Positions 30,463-39,684 of a stretch of 64,000 nucleotides of DNA are shown piece after piece. This DNA is from an uncultured Saprospiraceae bacterium (GTDB lineage Bacteria; Bacteroidota; Bacteroidia; Chitinophagales; Saprospiraceae). Made by a program: the position numbers and the translations under genes. The DNA lies in contig CALGLU010000025.1 in assembly GCA_937959275.1 (NCBI GenBank), positions 1-64,000 of the forward strand. The letters run 5' to 3'. Under the pieces are notes generated by a model that was given only the letters and a program-made list of their open reading frames with translations, searched no databases and was not told the origin of the DNA. Position 1 is the stretch's first letter. Every line of letters starts with the position of its first letter.

Positions 30463-31845
30463 TTATTTAATGTTACCTAATGCTATATCTAGATCTGTTT
30501 TTGCAAGTACCACATCATACATGGCAGAGATATAATCCGCTTGTGCTTGATAGAGTGATGTCTCTGCTTGACGTACCTCGACACTTGATCCAACACCTTC
30601 TTTAAATTTTATATTGGCTTTGTCGTAGATTTCCTGAGTGAGTGCGAGGATGTTTTTTCTGTTCTCCAATGTCCGTTTTGTCGTTGATAATCGATTTTGG
30701 GCATTTGTTGATTGGAGGTACATGCCTCGTTTAAAGTTTTGTAAATCAAGGAAGGTTTTTTCTTTCCGAATCTTAGATCGTTGTTGTTGGGATTCGCGGA
30801 GCTTGCCATCAAAAATAGCATAGTCTAATTTAAGTCCAACGTAACCTCCTGCTATAAATCCGGCTTCATTACTATTAAATAATTTATCACGTTGTAAAGA
30901 TTCTTGGAGATTGATGTTCGCTTTGAGGGTAGGCCATCTGAGGCCTAATCGCCTAATATCATAATCATCTAATTCCATTGATTTTTCCAAAACTTGTACC
31001 TCAGGTCTGTTGGTATAATCGATAGATTCCTCGTTCAATATAACTTGAGGCGCCACTTGAATGGCGTCTAACATCACATCTAACTTGTCTAATAATACGA
31101 TATCTTTTTCCAACGGATAATTCATTTGAAACTTAAGAATGTTTTTACTCAGTTCGATCATCTGTGTCAGATTTTCATCTTCAACTTTTAGATTTTCTAG
31201 AGATAATTCTAATCTTGATACATCTAAGCTTTCAGCAAATCCAGCTTTGTATGTTTCACGGGTTTCAAATAAGAGTCGATCAAGAGTTTCAATATTACTC
31301 TTGATGATTGTTTGATTTTCACCAGCAATCAGTACGCCCAAATATGCTTGCGTGACATTGATGGCTATTTCACGTTTGGTGAGGGTAGATCTGATGCGCT
31401 CTAGATCTACCGAGACCTTTGCGGCTTTAAGCCCTTCAAAAAAGACACCATCAAAGAGTAGTGCACGGAAATCTAAAAAGCCAGTTAGGTTTTGTCGTCT
31501 CGTAAAGACGAGGTTGAAGGTTTCTGGATCACCCGGATCGATGGGTTGATCTAAGACAAACTCGTTAAGAATACCAAAAACGGCAGGTGTCAAAAAATCC
31601 TCAGTCGGCTGTGATGGCCTAATGAAGTAGTAAGCGTAATTGACGCCAGCATCGAGCTGTGGCATGCCAAAAGCTTTAAACTCTTTGACACGTTCTTCTG
31701 CATCAATGACATTCCATTTTTCTTTCTTCATCTCGATGCTGTTCTCGACAGCATACTCGATGGCGAGTGGGAGTGTGAAGCGGTATTGCCCCAATGCTGA
31801 ACTACAGCAAACTAGAAATAGGATGATGGTATGTTTCCAATTCAT
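30463..31845 (-). CDS. TolC-family outer-membrane efflux protein
   Basis: 460 residues, signal peptide ending at SALGQ. Two outer-membrane-efflux repeats with long helices: LAIEYAVENSIEMKKEKWNVIDAEERVKEFKAFGMPQLD, and later YDKANIKFKEGVGSSVEVRQAETSLYQAQADYISAMYD. Forms the exit duct of the pump. Its start overlaps the end of tetR by 4 nt. Confidence 0.92.
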   Translation of the reverse strand: MNWKHTIILFLVCCSSALGQYRFTLPLAIEYAVENSIEMKKEKWNVIDAEERVKEFKAFGMPQLDAGVNYAYYFIRPSQPTEDFLTPAVFGILNEFVLDQPIDPGDPETFNLVFTRRQNLTGFLDFRALLFDGVFFEGLKAAKVSVDLERIRSTLTKREIAINVTQAYLGVLIAGENQTIIKSNIETLDRLLFETRETYKAGFAESLDVSRLELSLENLKVEDENLTQMIELSKNILKFQMNYPLEKDIVLLDKLDVMLDAIQVAPQVILNEESIDYTNRPEVQVLEKSMELDDYDIRRLGLRWPTLKANINLQESLQRDKLFNSNEAGFIAGGYVGLKLDYAIFDGKLRESQQQRSKIRKEKTFLDLQNFKRGMYLQSTNAQNRLSTTKRTLENRKNILALTQEIYDKANIKFKEGVGSSVEVRQAETSLYQAQADYISAMYDVVLAKTDLDIALGNIK

Positions 31846-32471
31846 AATTGTGTCTTCAAAATTTGCTTCATGCGCTTTATTCCTTTTTCCGAAGCGATGC
31901 CGTACATATGATACCTGACAAATTCTATTAGGAGTTGATCCTTGTTATATTTTTCTAGAGGGAATATGCTTTCGTCAGCTATCGCATGGTTTTTACTGAT
32001 ATAAAGTTTGGCAATGATATCTGAGTCGAGATCATTTCTGTACAAAGATTGCTTGATCCCAGCATCGATGTTGTTTCGAATAATATCTTGAATGAAACTA
32101 AAATGGTCTTTGGTAATGATTTCCCAACTCGATGGATAGTATTTTTGTAGATCATAAGTGATCGTTGGTTTCATCTGTCGCAATGTGGTAAGGAAATGTC
32201 TCGCGAGCGTGTGGTATTCTTCAACGGCATCAGAAGACTCACTGATGATCGTCTTGATATGATTCTCTTGAAAGCCAATAAAGCGCATGATGACATTCTT
32301 AACGAGGTCATCCTTATTTTCGACACTTTGATACAGAGTCTTCTTTGAGATTCCTAGTTTTCTGGAGATGTCATCCATGCTGACACTTCGCAGTCCATAG
32401 GTCATGAATAGCTCTGTGCAGGTATCTAATATTTTAGCATCTATATTCAAATCGGCACAAATGTATGTCAT
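31842..32471 (-). CDS. TetR-family repressor of the efflux operon
   Basis: 209 residues. N-terminal HTH: LDTCTELFMTYGLRSVSMDDISRKLGISKKTLYQSVENKDDLV. The ligand domain is unrecognised. First gene of the operon, and a 26-bp dyad lies just upstream of its ATG, so it likely represses itself and the pump until a ligand binds. Confidence 0.92.
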   Translation of the reverse strand: MTYICADLNIDAKILDTCTELFMTYGLRSVSMDDISRKLGISKKTLYQSVENKDDLVKNVIMRFIGFQENHIKTIISESSDAVEEYHTLARHFLTTLRQMKPTITYDLQKYYPSSWEIITKDHFSFIQDIIRNNIDAGIKQSLYRNDLDSDIIAKLYISKNHAIADESIFPLEKYNKDQLLIEFVRYHMYGIASEKGIKRMKQILKTQL

Positions 32472-32481
32472 TTAAACTTAG

Positions 32482-32507
32482 GAAACTATAAACAAGTGTA
32501 AAGTTTC
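32482..32507 (-). promoter_or_regulatory. 26-bp dyad, probable TetR operator
   Basis: GAAACTATAAACA followed by AGTGTAAAGTTTC: the two 13-nt halves match at 10 of 13 positions when one is inverted. It ends 11 nt upstream of the tetR ATG, where a repressor would block initiation. The remaining ~240 bp to the next gene show nothing else. Confidence 0.6.
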
Positions 32508-32746
32508 TTTGGTTTTTTGCTTAATTATTGGAGGCTGTCTTTCTGAGTCTTTCTGATGGCTTCTGGACCTAATAGGTTTAGAATTTTAGTAGTTCAAGGT
32601 TTTGGACTATTTATCTGAACAGGATTTTAAAGATGATATGATGACTTAAGTTTACTAGAAAAATAATTCAAACAATGGTATCATTGATATTAAAGGATCA
32701 ACATTTGAATAGAATATCGATTTGAAAATTTATAACTTAGTGAATA

Positions 32747-33577
32747 ATGAATACGTACATCCAAATAATTATCGGTCTAGCTTGCCTAATACCATGCACA
32801 CTCCCAGCCCAAACCTCCGCGATGACCTACAACATCCGCTACGATAACCCAGACGACAACGAAAACGCTTGGCCGCATCGTAAAGAAGAAATCACCAAAA
32901 TGATCCACTATTATTCCCCTGAATTATTGGGCATTCAAGAGGGCTTACACCATCAAGTCACCTATCTAGACTCTACACTGCACGATTATACTTACATAGG
33001 CGTCGGCCGAGATGATGGTGATACGAAAGGCGAATACACAGCCATATTTTATCAGCATGACCGACTGCATTTAGTGTCTTCAAATACCTATTGGTTGTCT
33101 CCAACACCCAATCAAGTATCCGTAGGTTGGGATGCCTCCATGGAACGGATTGTGACCTATGGTTTATTTATAGACAAGATAACCAATGATACACTCCACG
33201 TATTTAATGCCCACTTTGACCATAGAGGTCCTCAGGCACGAGAAAACTCTGCCGCCCAGATTGTAAAGATGATCGAAGACAAACATCTTCTTGACAAGAA
33301 AGTCATCGTCATGGGAGACTTCAATTGCGAACCGCATGAACCACCGATGAAGGTATTTACATCTCAGTTGGACGATCACTACAAACACTCAAAGGCTGTA
33401 TCCTACGGTCCCCTTGGAACTAATAATCGATTTGACACTAACTTCTTTTTGGATAGGCGGATCGATTATGTGTTGACAAAGAATCTGAATGTTTCTACTT
33501 ATAGACACATAGATGACAGGCGTCATAATAATTTGTGGTTGTCCGATCATTTACCTGTTTTAATTAAAATTGAATAA
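32747..33577 (+). CDS. Exported endonuclease/exonuclease/phosphatase family protein
   Basis: 276 residues, signal peptide to about residue 20 (CTLPAQ). The EEP fold motifs are present: MTYNIRYDN, LGIQEG with the metal Glu, NAHFDHRG, VIVMGDFNCEP, RRIDYVL and SDHLPVL with the catalytic His. Secreted relatives act on phosphodiesters or phosphomonoesters, including sphingomyelin and nucleic acids. Substrate unknown. Confidence 0.9.
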   Translation: MNTYIQIIIGLACLIPCTLPAQTSAMTYNIRYDNPDDNENAWPHRKEEITKMIHYYSPELLGIQEGLHHQVTYLDSTLHDYTYIGVGRDDGDTKGEYTAIFYQHDRLHLVSSNTYWLSPTPNQVSVGWDASMERIVTYGLFIDKITNDTLHVFNAHFDHRGPQARENSAAQIVKMIEDKHLLDKKVIVMGDFNCEPHEPPMKVFTSQLDDHYKHSKAVSYGPLGTNNRFDTNFFLDRRIDYVLTKNLNVSTYRHIDDRRHNNLWLSDHLPVLIKIE

Positions 33578-33691
33578 TTGCGATTCGCCTATCATAGCGA
33601 CTTCATGGGCTACATTAGGTCCTGCGACTATAAAAAATATGTTTATTGAAAAAAAATACAACATAAACAGAGTATCCTTGTTTGCTCTATG

Positions 33692-33776
33692 GTCGGCCGT
33701 AGCAGATTTGATATCTATTCTCAAAATGTGCTTAGTTGGCCGATGTAGTAACATACGATTTGATATCTATTGTCAT
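33692..33776 (+). repeat. Short direct repeat upstream of a glycosyltransferase gene
   Basis: GATTTGATATCTATT occurs at 33705 and 33757, each preceded by a GGCCG-TAG stretch and followed by C/G-TCA, period 52. It lies in a 276-bp gap; an open frame there looks random. Confidence 0.5.
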
Positions 33777-33853
33777 TATTGTTTCAGTAGACTAATAGAC
33801 AGTGTGGTTTATACTAAATTACTTAAAAATTTAAATATCAAGCTTAAAGGCTA

Positions 33854-34498
33854 ATGTATTTTAAGAATAGAATCTCAGTAATAATGTCGGTTTATAATAC
33901 GCCTTTCACATTGATAAAAAGGGCTGTTGATTCTGTATTAAACCAAGATTTTGGTGATTTTGAATTGATCATTATTGACGATGGAAGTGATAACGATACC
34001 CAAATTGATCTCCTAAATTATGCGATATTACACGAAGACAAAATTACGTATTTGCGCCATAAAAATCGAAAGCAAGCAGATTCGATTAATAGAGGGATTC
34101 TCATCAGTAATAGCGAGTTTATAACGGTTATTGATGCCGATGATGAATATAAAACCAACCATTTAAGTGCATGTTTGGCCGAAATGAAATCTCTTGATCT
34201 TATAGCCTCAACCACAGAAACTATTGTTAATGAGGAAGAAGATTATTATGTGCCAGATCGCTTTGATGTAAATCAAGTTGTGCATGTAGATGATTGTATT
34301 TTGTTTGCAACATTATTCGGCAAAAGAGAAGTGTTTACAGCACTTAATTTTCAAAATATGTATGGAGCCGACGCTCATTTTTTTGAGAGAGCGGAGCAAG
34401 AATTTTTAGTAAAAAAACTGGATTTGAGGACCTATGTGTATTATAGAGATAATTTAAATAGTCTAACAGCAAAGGTTAAAAGCGAGTATTCAGTTTGA
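33854..34498 (+). CDS. Family 2 glycosyltransferase
   Basis: 214 residues. GT-A opening ISVIMSVYNTPFTLIKRAVDSVLNQ, the nucleotide-binding IIIDDGSDN, and VIDADDEY as the DXD metal site. Shorter than usual (about 250-300), lacking much of the acceptor half. Overlaps the next gene by 4 nt. Probably adds a sugar to a surface glycan; donor and acceptor unknown. Confidence 0.85.
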   Translation: MYFKNRISVIMSVYNTPFTLIKRAVDSVLNQDFGDFELIIIDDGSDNDTQIDLLNYAILHEDKITYLRHKNRKQADSINRGILISNSEFITVIDADDEYKTNHLSACLAEMKSLDLIASTTETIVNEEEDYYVPDRFDVNQVVHVDDCILFATLFGKREVFTALNFQNMYGADAHFFERAEQEFLVKKLDLRTYVYYRDNLNSLTAKVKSEYSV

Positions 34499-35250
34499 TC
34501 TATGACTTTAAAATACCAAATGATCTTATCGTTGCATCTCATATTGCAGGTATTTATGACGTAAATAGAAGAACTGTTTTAGCAATTGATGATTTTTCGC
34601 TCGTCTCTGAATGGGCAAAATCGATTACAGAATTAGGTTTACATGGTATTATTTTCCATAATAATTTTTCAGCAGAGACATGCCAATTGTATCAAACTGA
34701 TCATATTCATTTGATCCATATTGATTATGACCCGCAATACAATCCTAATGTATTCCGCTATTTTATCTATAACGAGTTTTTGGAATTACATTACCAATCC
34801 ATTAGCAATATTTTTTTTACAGACATTTCTGATGTTATCGTATTAAAAAACCCTTTCCTAGAAGACTTGTATCTCAGCAATCCGACTTCAATATTTTGTG
34901 GTGACGAAACAGAAATATTAGATAATGAATGGATGCAAAACCATTCTCAACATTTGCGTAGTCAAATTCATGATTATTCTGCTTATGAAGAAAATTTTAA
35001 AAAAGATGTCTTACTTAATTGTGGAATAATTGGAGGCAACATTGAAATGATGCAAGCTTTCATAAAACAATTATGGACTATTCATCAACAATTTAATTCA
35101 GATAATCATAGTCCTTATACTGGTGATATGGGTGCCTTTAATTATTTGATGAGAACTCAATATAATAGTAAGGTGATACATGGTAATCCTGTAAATACGA
35201 AATTTAAACGTTATGAAGAGGACGACTCATGTTGGTTTAAACACAAATAA
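34495..35250 (+). CDS. Putative glycosyltransferase-like protein
   Basis: 251 residues from a TTG start that overlaps the GT2 stop as TTGA; no ATG is nearby in frame. FFTDISDVIVLKNPF has the look of a DXD strand, LLNCGIIGGN and GDMGAFNYLMR resemble nucleotide-sugar-binding segments of GT-A enzymes that act on surface glycans. I cannot assign a family with confidence. Coupled to the GT2 gene. Confidence 0.6.
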   Translation: MIYDFKIPNDLIVASHIAGIYDVNRRTVLAIDDFSLVSEWAKSITELGLHGIIFHNNFSAETCQLYQTDHIHLIHIDYDPQYNPNVFRYFIYNEFLELHYQSISNIFFTDISDVIVLKNPFLEDLYLSNPTSIFCGDETEILDNEWMQNHSQHLRSQIHDYSAYEENFKKDVLLNCGIIGGNIEMMQAFIKQLWTIHQQFNSDNHSPYTGDMGAFNYLMRTQYNSKVIHGNPVNTKFKRYEEDDSCWFKHK

Positions 35251-35319
35251 ATTATAATAGAGGACTTCCTGAAGTCACATCACTCTTTAATCCACATTAT
35301 TGTGGCTAAAAGTCTTTCC

Positions 35320-35871
35320 CTAATCATAAACCTCCACTACCAATTCAATCTCCACCGCCTGACCTCGCGGCAGCGACGCCACCCCGACAGCAGCTCGCGC
35401 ATGCCTGCCTTTCTCACCAAACACCTCTACCATTAAGTCTGAAAATCCATTGATGACTTTGGGCTGTTCTATAAATGACGGATCTGAATTGACCATGCCC
35501 AATACCTTGACGATACGTTTGACTTTGTTTAAGTTGCCAAGCATATCTTTCAGTACAGCAAGCTGATTAATCGCAGTGAGTCGAGCTCTTTCGTAACCCT
35601 TTTCAATGGATACATCTTGTCCTACTTTTCCTGTAATTTCTGTGCCGTCGGCATAGCGTGGACCCTTGCCGGCAAGGAAAATGAGATTGCCTGTTCTGAC
35701 ACCATTTACATAATTAGCGACCGGACTTGGAGGAGCGGGTAGGGTAATGTTTAGTTCTTCTAATTTTGACTCGGGGTCGTATCCTGCTTCAGGTTTGGAT
35801 TGCTGTTGGCAGCTCATCCAGGCAAGTATGGTGAGTAGAAGGATTAAAAAGACAGGACTATTGTTTTTCAT
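35320..35871 (-). CDS. RidA-family lipoprotein
   Basis: 183 residues, lipobox WMSC. After a short linker the RidA/YjgF fold follows: NYVNGVRTGNLIFLAGKGP, ARLTAINQLAVLKDMLGNLNKVKRIVKVLGMV, RHARAAVGVASLPRGQAVEIELV, with the Arg that binds carboxylates in active RidA. Cytoplasmic RidA hydrolyses enamines; exported versions are of unknown role. Confidence 0.88.
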   Translation of the reverse strand: MKNNSPVFLILLLTILAWMSCQQQSKPEAGYDPESKLEELNITLPAPPSPVANYVNGVRTGNLIFLAGKGPRYADGTEITGKVGQDVSIEKGYERARLTAINQLAVLKDMLGNLNKVKRIVKVLGMVNSDPSFIEQPKVINGFSDLMVEVFGEKGRHARAAVGVASLPRGQAVEIELVVEVYD

Positions 35872-35962
35872 AAGTATGTGTTTTATCGTTTTGAAATATA
35901 TCTATTCAATTACTGTTGTCTTGGTTTGAATTTAACCGCTTCTCGGAATCCTATAGGGAAAT

Positions 35963-38110
35963 TTATTCGACTTTGATTATGTCTTCACGGATTGTGCCAC
36001 ACTCAGGACAAAATCGATATTCTTTCTCCAATCTATGATGACAGGATGGGCATTTGATTGTGTTCCTTTCGCCGACTTTTAACTCAGAAGTGTATAATAG
36101 TTTAAATTTCGAAGGGATTTCTTCAATGAAAGAACTTTCCACTCCAAGCTCAGTGATTAGATAAAGATATTCCTTAGCTCGTGTGATTGCAACATAAAAC
36201 AGCCGACGTTCTTCTTCCATTAATATATCATATTTCACCGGCCTTATAGTTTGATAGATTCGGTCACCCATCCATATATCTGGAAACCCACCATATCCTT
36301 CAGTCAGGCCAATAATAAATACGACTTTCGATTCAAGTCCCTTTGAGGCATGGATTGTTTTGGCATTGACTTTAATATTGGCTTTCGCAAATGCTTTTTT
36401 ATATGGGGCAAACATCTTCGTTCTGCGATATAGTATAAGTATATCATCTTTTGAAACATCTCGTTCATATAAAGCCTTAATTTCAGCTATCATGTAAAAA
36501 ATTGTATCCTCGATATCAGTACCAGCAAAGACTTGTATTTTTCGATTTGATTTAGAAAAGGCATGAATATTCTTTTTACTTTGATATTGATTATTAGAAA
36601 TGACTTGATTGCTAGCTCCAACAATTTGATTATTACTTCTATAATTTGTAGATAGTGGAAAGACTTTCCCGTCCTTAAAAAACTTATTAAACTCTACAAT
36701 ATATTTTATATCTGACCCTCTAAATCCATATATACTTTGCCAATCATCTCCTACACAAAATAATTGAGCCGCAGGATTCATCATCGTTTTTATGAATTGC
36801 ATTTGAATTTGGTTGACATCCTGAAACTCATCGACCAATACATATTTAAATTGCTGATGCATTTTTTGTGCGACATCTTTTTGATTGTTCAATAAATCTG
36901 TCGCTTTGTCCATCAATTGATTAAAATCTAAATAGGATTTATCCAAGCAATAGTTGTAGTAGTTCATAATCAAAGGCAAACTACAATGATAAAACATCCG
37001 TATTCGTTCATGTGGCTCGGTCTTAAGCACCTCTTTTAATCTCGAGATATCTACTCGATCTGATTGACAGATTTCTAACACGCGGACAACCTGCCTAAGA
37101 AAGTTGCGCACTTCAGCATGCCTGCCCTTTAATTCTTCTTCATATTTAAGGGCGACGACTTCTTGATAATTTCCTGGCAATCTATTTTTTACAATCCTTG
37201 ACAAGGCACTATTAATGATATTGCTATCATGCATCATAAACTCAAAGGTCTTGGCAAATGTCCTGCCTCCTTTGGTAAATAGGCGCTCCTTCCTATCCAT
37301 TGAAGCACTGATATTACTGACGTGTTCAATAAAAATATTGGCTTGAGGAATAAAAAAATCTGGTCGAAATGAAACATCATCAATCACCAACGATGGCTCA
37401 TATTGATACTCTATTGAATGGCGATAGAGCCAGTCGCAGATATACTGTTCGGATTTAGATCTGACTTTCTCTCCACGCAAACTAGAATAATATTTCCCTT
37501 GAGGGAAATGCGCTAAATTCGCTTTGTGTGGCAAGTGAATTCGATCAACCAAATAATCCAATACGAATCGCTTGAAGTACAATAAAAATGTACGGTCTTG
37601 ACATTGCTCTATCAATAATTTGTGCAGAATCTCATACTGAGATTCATCTGCAGACAGTTTCTTAAATTGTGATTCCGCCTGATTCGAAGTGTCAGAAAGA
37701 AGTTTAAATTTATTATCAAATTCTTTTGCTCCATAATTGCGTAAGATTGTATAGCATAGACTATGGAATGTCCGAATTGTTAATTGATTAATCCACTTAT
37801 GTTTTCTTTTTTCTTGCAAACGTCGGATTCGGATATCATTCGCTGAAATATCTTTTGATTCAATATAGGACTGAAATTCTCCAGAAGAATCTGCTCCTAT
37901 TATAAGTCGATCGATCATTTCATTTGCCGCATTCTTAGTAAACGTAATTGCCATAATTTCATATGGCTTGACTCCTTTCTCTTTGATGAGATATATGATT
38001 TTCTCTAAAATAGTTCTCGTTTTACCTGCACCAGCACCAGCCAACACAAGAATCCTTAAGCTTTCTTCTTTGATTGCACTTTGCTGCTCTGTACTTAAAT
38101 TCTCTTTCAT
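35963..38110 (-). CDS. UvrD/Rep-type helicase with nuclease-like insert and zinc ribbon
   Basis: 715 residues. SF1A motifs: Walker A LAGAGAGKTRTI (27-38), ITFTKNAANEMIDRL, VDEFQDVNQIQ (Walker B), GDDWQSIYGFRG, STNYRSN, and RRLFYVAITRAKEYLYLI. Between motifs I and II sits SKSEQYICDWLYRHSIEYQYEPSL...RPDFFIPQANIFIEHV, the E/PD/E skeleton of a PD-(D/E)XK fold with His in place of Lys. The C-terminus has a CxxC-CxxC zinc ribbon (CPSCHHRLEKEYRFCPEC). Likely a DNA repair helicase. Single gene. Confidence 0.88.
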   Translation of the reverse strand: MKENLSTEQQSAIKEESLRILVLAGAGAGKTRTILEKIIYLIKEKGVKPYEIMAITFTKNAANEMIDRLIIGADSSGEFQSYIESKDISANDIRIRRLQEKRKHKWINQLTIRTFHSLCYTILRNYGAKEFDNKFKLLSDTSNQAESQFKKLSADESQYEILHKLLIEQCQDRTFLLYFKRFVLDYLVDRIHLPHKANLAHFPQGKYYSSLRGEKVRSKSEQYICDWLYRHSIEYQYEPSLVIDDVSFRPDFFIPQANIFIEHVSNISASMDRKERLFTKGGRTFAKTFEFMMHDSNIINSALSRIVKNRLPGNYQEVVALKYEEELKGRHAEVRNFLRQVVRVLEICQSDRVDISRLKEVLKTEPHERIRMFYHCSLPLIMNYYNYCLDKSYLDFNQLMDKATDLLNNQKDVAQKMHQQFKYVLVDEFQDVNQIQMQFIKTMMNPAAQLFCVGDDWQSIYGFRGSDIKYIVEFNKFFKDGKVFPLSTNYRSNNQIVGASNQVISNNQYQSKKNIHAFSKSNRKIQVFAGTDIEDTIFYMIAEIKALYERDVSKDDILILYRRTKMFAPYKKAFAKANIKVNAKTIHASKGLESKVVFIIGLTEGYGGFPDIWMGDRIYQTIRPVKYDILMEEERRLFYVAITRAKEYLYLITELGVESSFIEEIPSKFKLLYTSELKVGERNTIKCPSCHHRLEKEYRFCPECGTIREDIIKVE

Positions 38111-38163
38111 GGTTTATTCACAAAACGCTTATCTAATTGAATTCTAAATATATTAATTCATTA

Positions 38164-39684
38164 TTATTGTCGTGGTTTAAAATCAGCCGCTTCCCATAAT
38201 GGATTACTCTTATAGTATTGCCCATTGGTCATCACAGCTGAGACTGTCCTGAGGTGACGAATATCCTCCAAAGGATTTTTTTCTAAAATGGCGATATCCG
38301 CTTCTTTGCCGATTTCCAAAGTTCCCGTTTCTGCATCCATCCCCATAGCTCTCGCTGGAATAATAGTCGCTGTCTGGATTGCTTCTAGTGGAGTCAAGTC
38401 GCCCAAGGTCTGATAGGTTTCGATTTCTAAATACAGACTATAGACAGGCACCACATTGTCAGTGCCAGCTACAATGGGCACACCTGCTCTATGAAAATCA
38501 CCAATTATTTTCATTGTTCTGCTTAAGCCAATTTTTGCTTTTGCTGCTCGCTCTGGGCTGACACCACTTCGAAAGCGTTTGCCCTCCCATAATTCATAGG
38601 CGATATTGGCTGCATCAGGTTCTACGGTTTCGATAGGCGTTCCTCTAGGTAAAAAGCGGATGACGCTCAGTGCGATGGTGGGGTCAAGTATCGTGTTATG
38701 GTTGAGTAAAAATTGTCTGGCTTGCTCGACTTGAGTAGGTGTTGGTTCGGTCTCATCTAAAAAATTCCTGCCTAACTCTTTCGTTGTTTTTTCTGGAAAT
38801 AATACACTCAGGATAAGCCCACTGTGGCTGAGTAGATCCATCCCCATCTCTATGGCATCCTTTGCATTGCCGACCGCACTCGGTACGTGGCCAACTGCTG
38901 TGATTCCTTTTTTGTGGGCTTCGTTGGCTAAGACTTTCAAGATCTCTGGTTGAATCGAATTGTAAATTTTAATTTGACGGTATCCTTTATTATAATACAT
39001 ATCCACAACCTCCTGCGCCTCTTCCATCGTTGTCGCCCGAATAATGCCATTACCTTTTATACCAGCTCCATCTGTCATCCCTGCCAGCAATATGTCAGGC
39101 CCTAGCAAGCCATTGTTGGCGATACCATCACGAAACGCTGTTGCGAATTCAATTTCATTACCATTATCTCGAATCGTAGTGATGCCACCTGCCAAATAAG
39201 CGGGGGCCCATTGCACTTGATTAGAGTGCGCATGCATATCCCATAAGCCAGGCATCAAGACTTTACCTTGTACATCAATGACCTGAGCGTCTTTGGGAAT
39301 ACTGATGTCTTGAAGAGTTCCCATGTTTTTGATTCGACCATTTTCAATCAGTAACACCATGTCTTTTTTAGTATTGTTGCTCAGTCCATCAACGACGTCA
39401 CCACCGACTAAGGCGATGGTTTTTGCTTGGGTCTCTTTTAACTTTTCAGTGTAGTCAGTGAGGGCATTGATTTGCTCGGTGACATTACCAGCGATAAAAG
39501 TGGGCATAGCTTCTTCGTAGCCTTTGCGTATCAATTCCCTGATTTGTGTGTTGGCTTTCTGTATGGAGTGCCGCTTAATAATAAGACGAATCCTGCAAGT
39601 TGACGAGAGCGATGAGCTGTTTGTTTTCATCAAGCCAGATGGTGCGCCCACCCCAGTTAATACCTTCCACCACATAGCGGTCAA
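38164..39684 (-). CDS. Amidohydrolase domain, downstream half of a frameshifted gene
   Basis: The frame is open from 39684, but similarity to amidohydrolases starts only near KANTQIRELIRKGYEEAMPTFI (about 39550), so the apparent N-terminus is antisense to nothing real and is simply the alternative frame of the upstream part. Metal and catalytic residues are intact: MHAH, Lys in IKIYN, AVGHVPS, LLSHSG and GTDN. The C-terminal ADIAILEKNPLEDI is the usual composite beta-domain. In relatives this domain is preceded in one polypeptide by the domain encoded at 39575-40276. No signal peptide of its own. Confidence 0.8.
   Translation of the reverse strand: MTAMWWKVLTGVGAPSGLMKTNSSSLSSTCRIRLIIKRHSIQKANTQIRELIRKGYEEAMPTFIAGNVTEQINALTDYTEKLKETQAKTIALVGGDVVDGLSNNTKKDMVLLIENGRIKNMGTLQDISIPKDAQVIDVQGKVLMPGLWDMHAHSNQVQWAPAYLAGGITTIRDNGNEIEFATAFRDGIANNGLLGPDILLAGMTDGAGIKGNGIIRATTMEEAQEVVDMYYNKGYRQIKIYNSIQPEILKVLANEAHKKGITAVGHVPSAVGNAKDAIEMGMDLLSHSGLILSVLFPEKTTKELGRNFLDETEPTPTQVEQARQFLLNHNTILDPTIALSVIRFLPRGTPIETVEPDAANIAYELWEGKRFRSGVSPERAAKAKIGLSRTMKIIGDFHRAGVPIVAGTDNVVPVYSLYLEIETYQTLGDLTPLEAIQTATIIPARAMGMDAETGTLEIGKEADIAILEKNPLEDIRHLRTVSAVMTNGQYYKSNPLWEAADFKPRQ

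Noticed and set aside
33570-33854. 94-codon frame before the GT2 gene
   Set aside because: Covers the duplicated 52-bp stretch, mixed composition and no domain; probably chance.
38100-39684. Treating the amidohydrolase as starting at its first ATG near 39684
   Set aside because: The first ~36 residues read like the alternative frame of the upstream lipoprotein domain and lack family similarity or a signal peptide.
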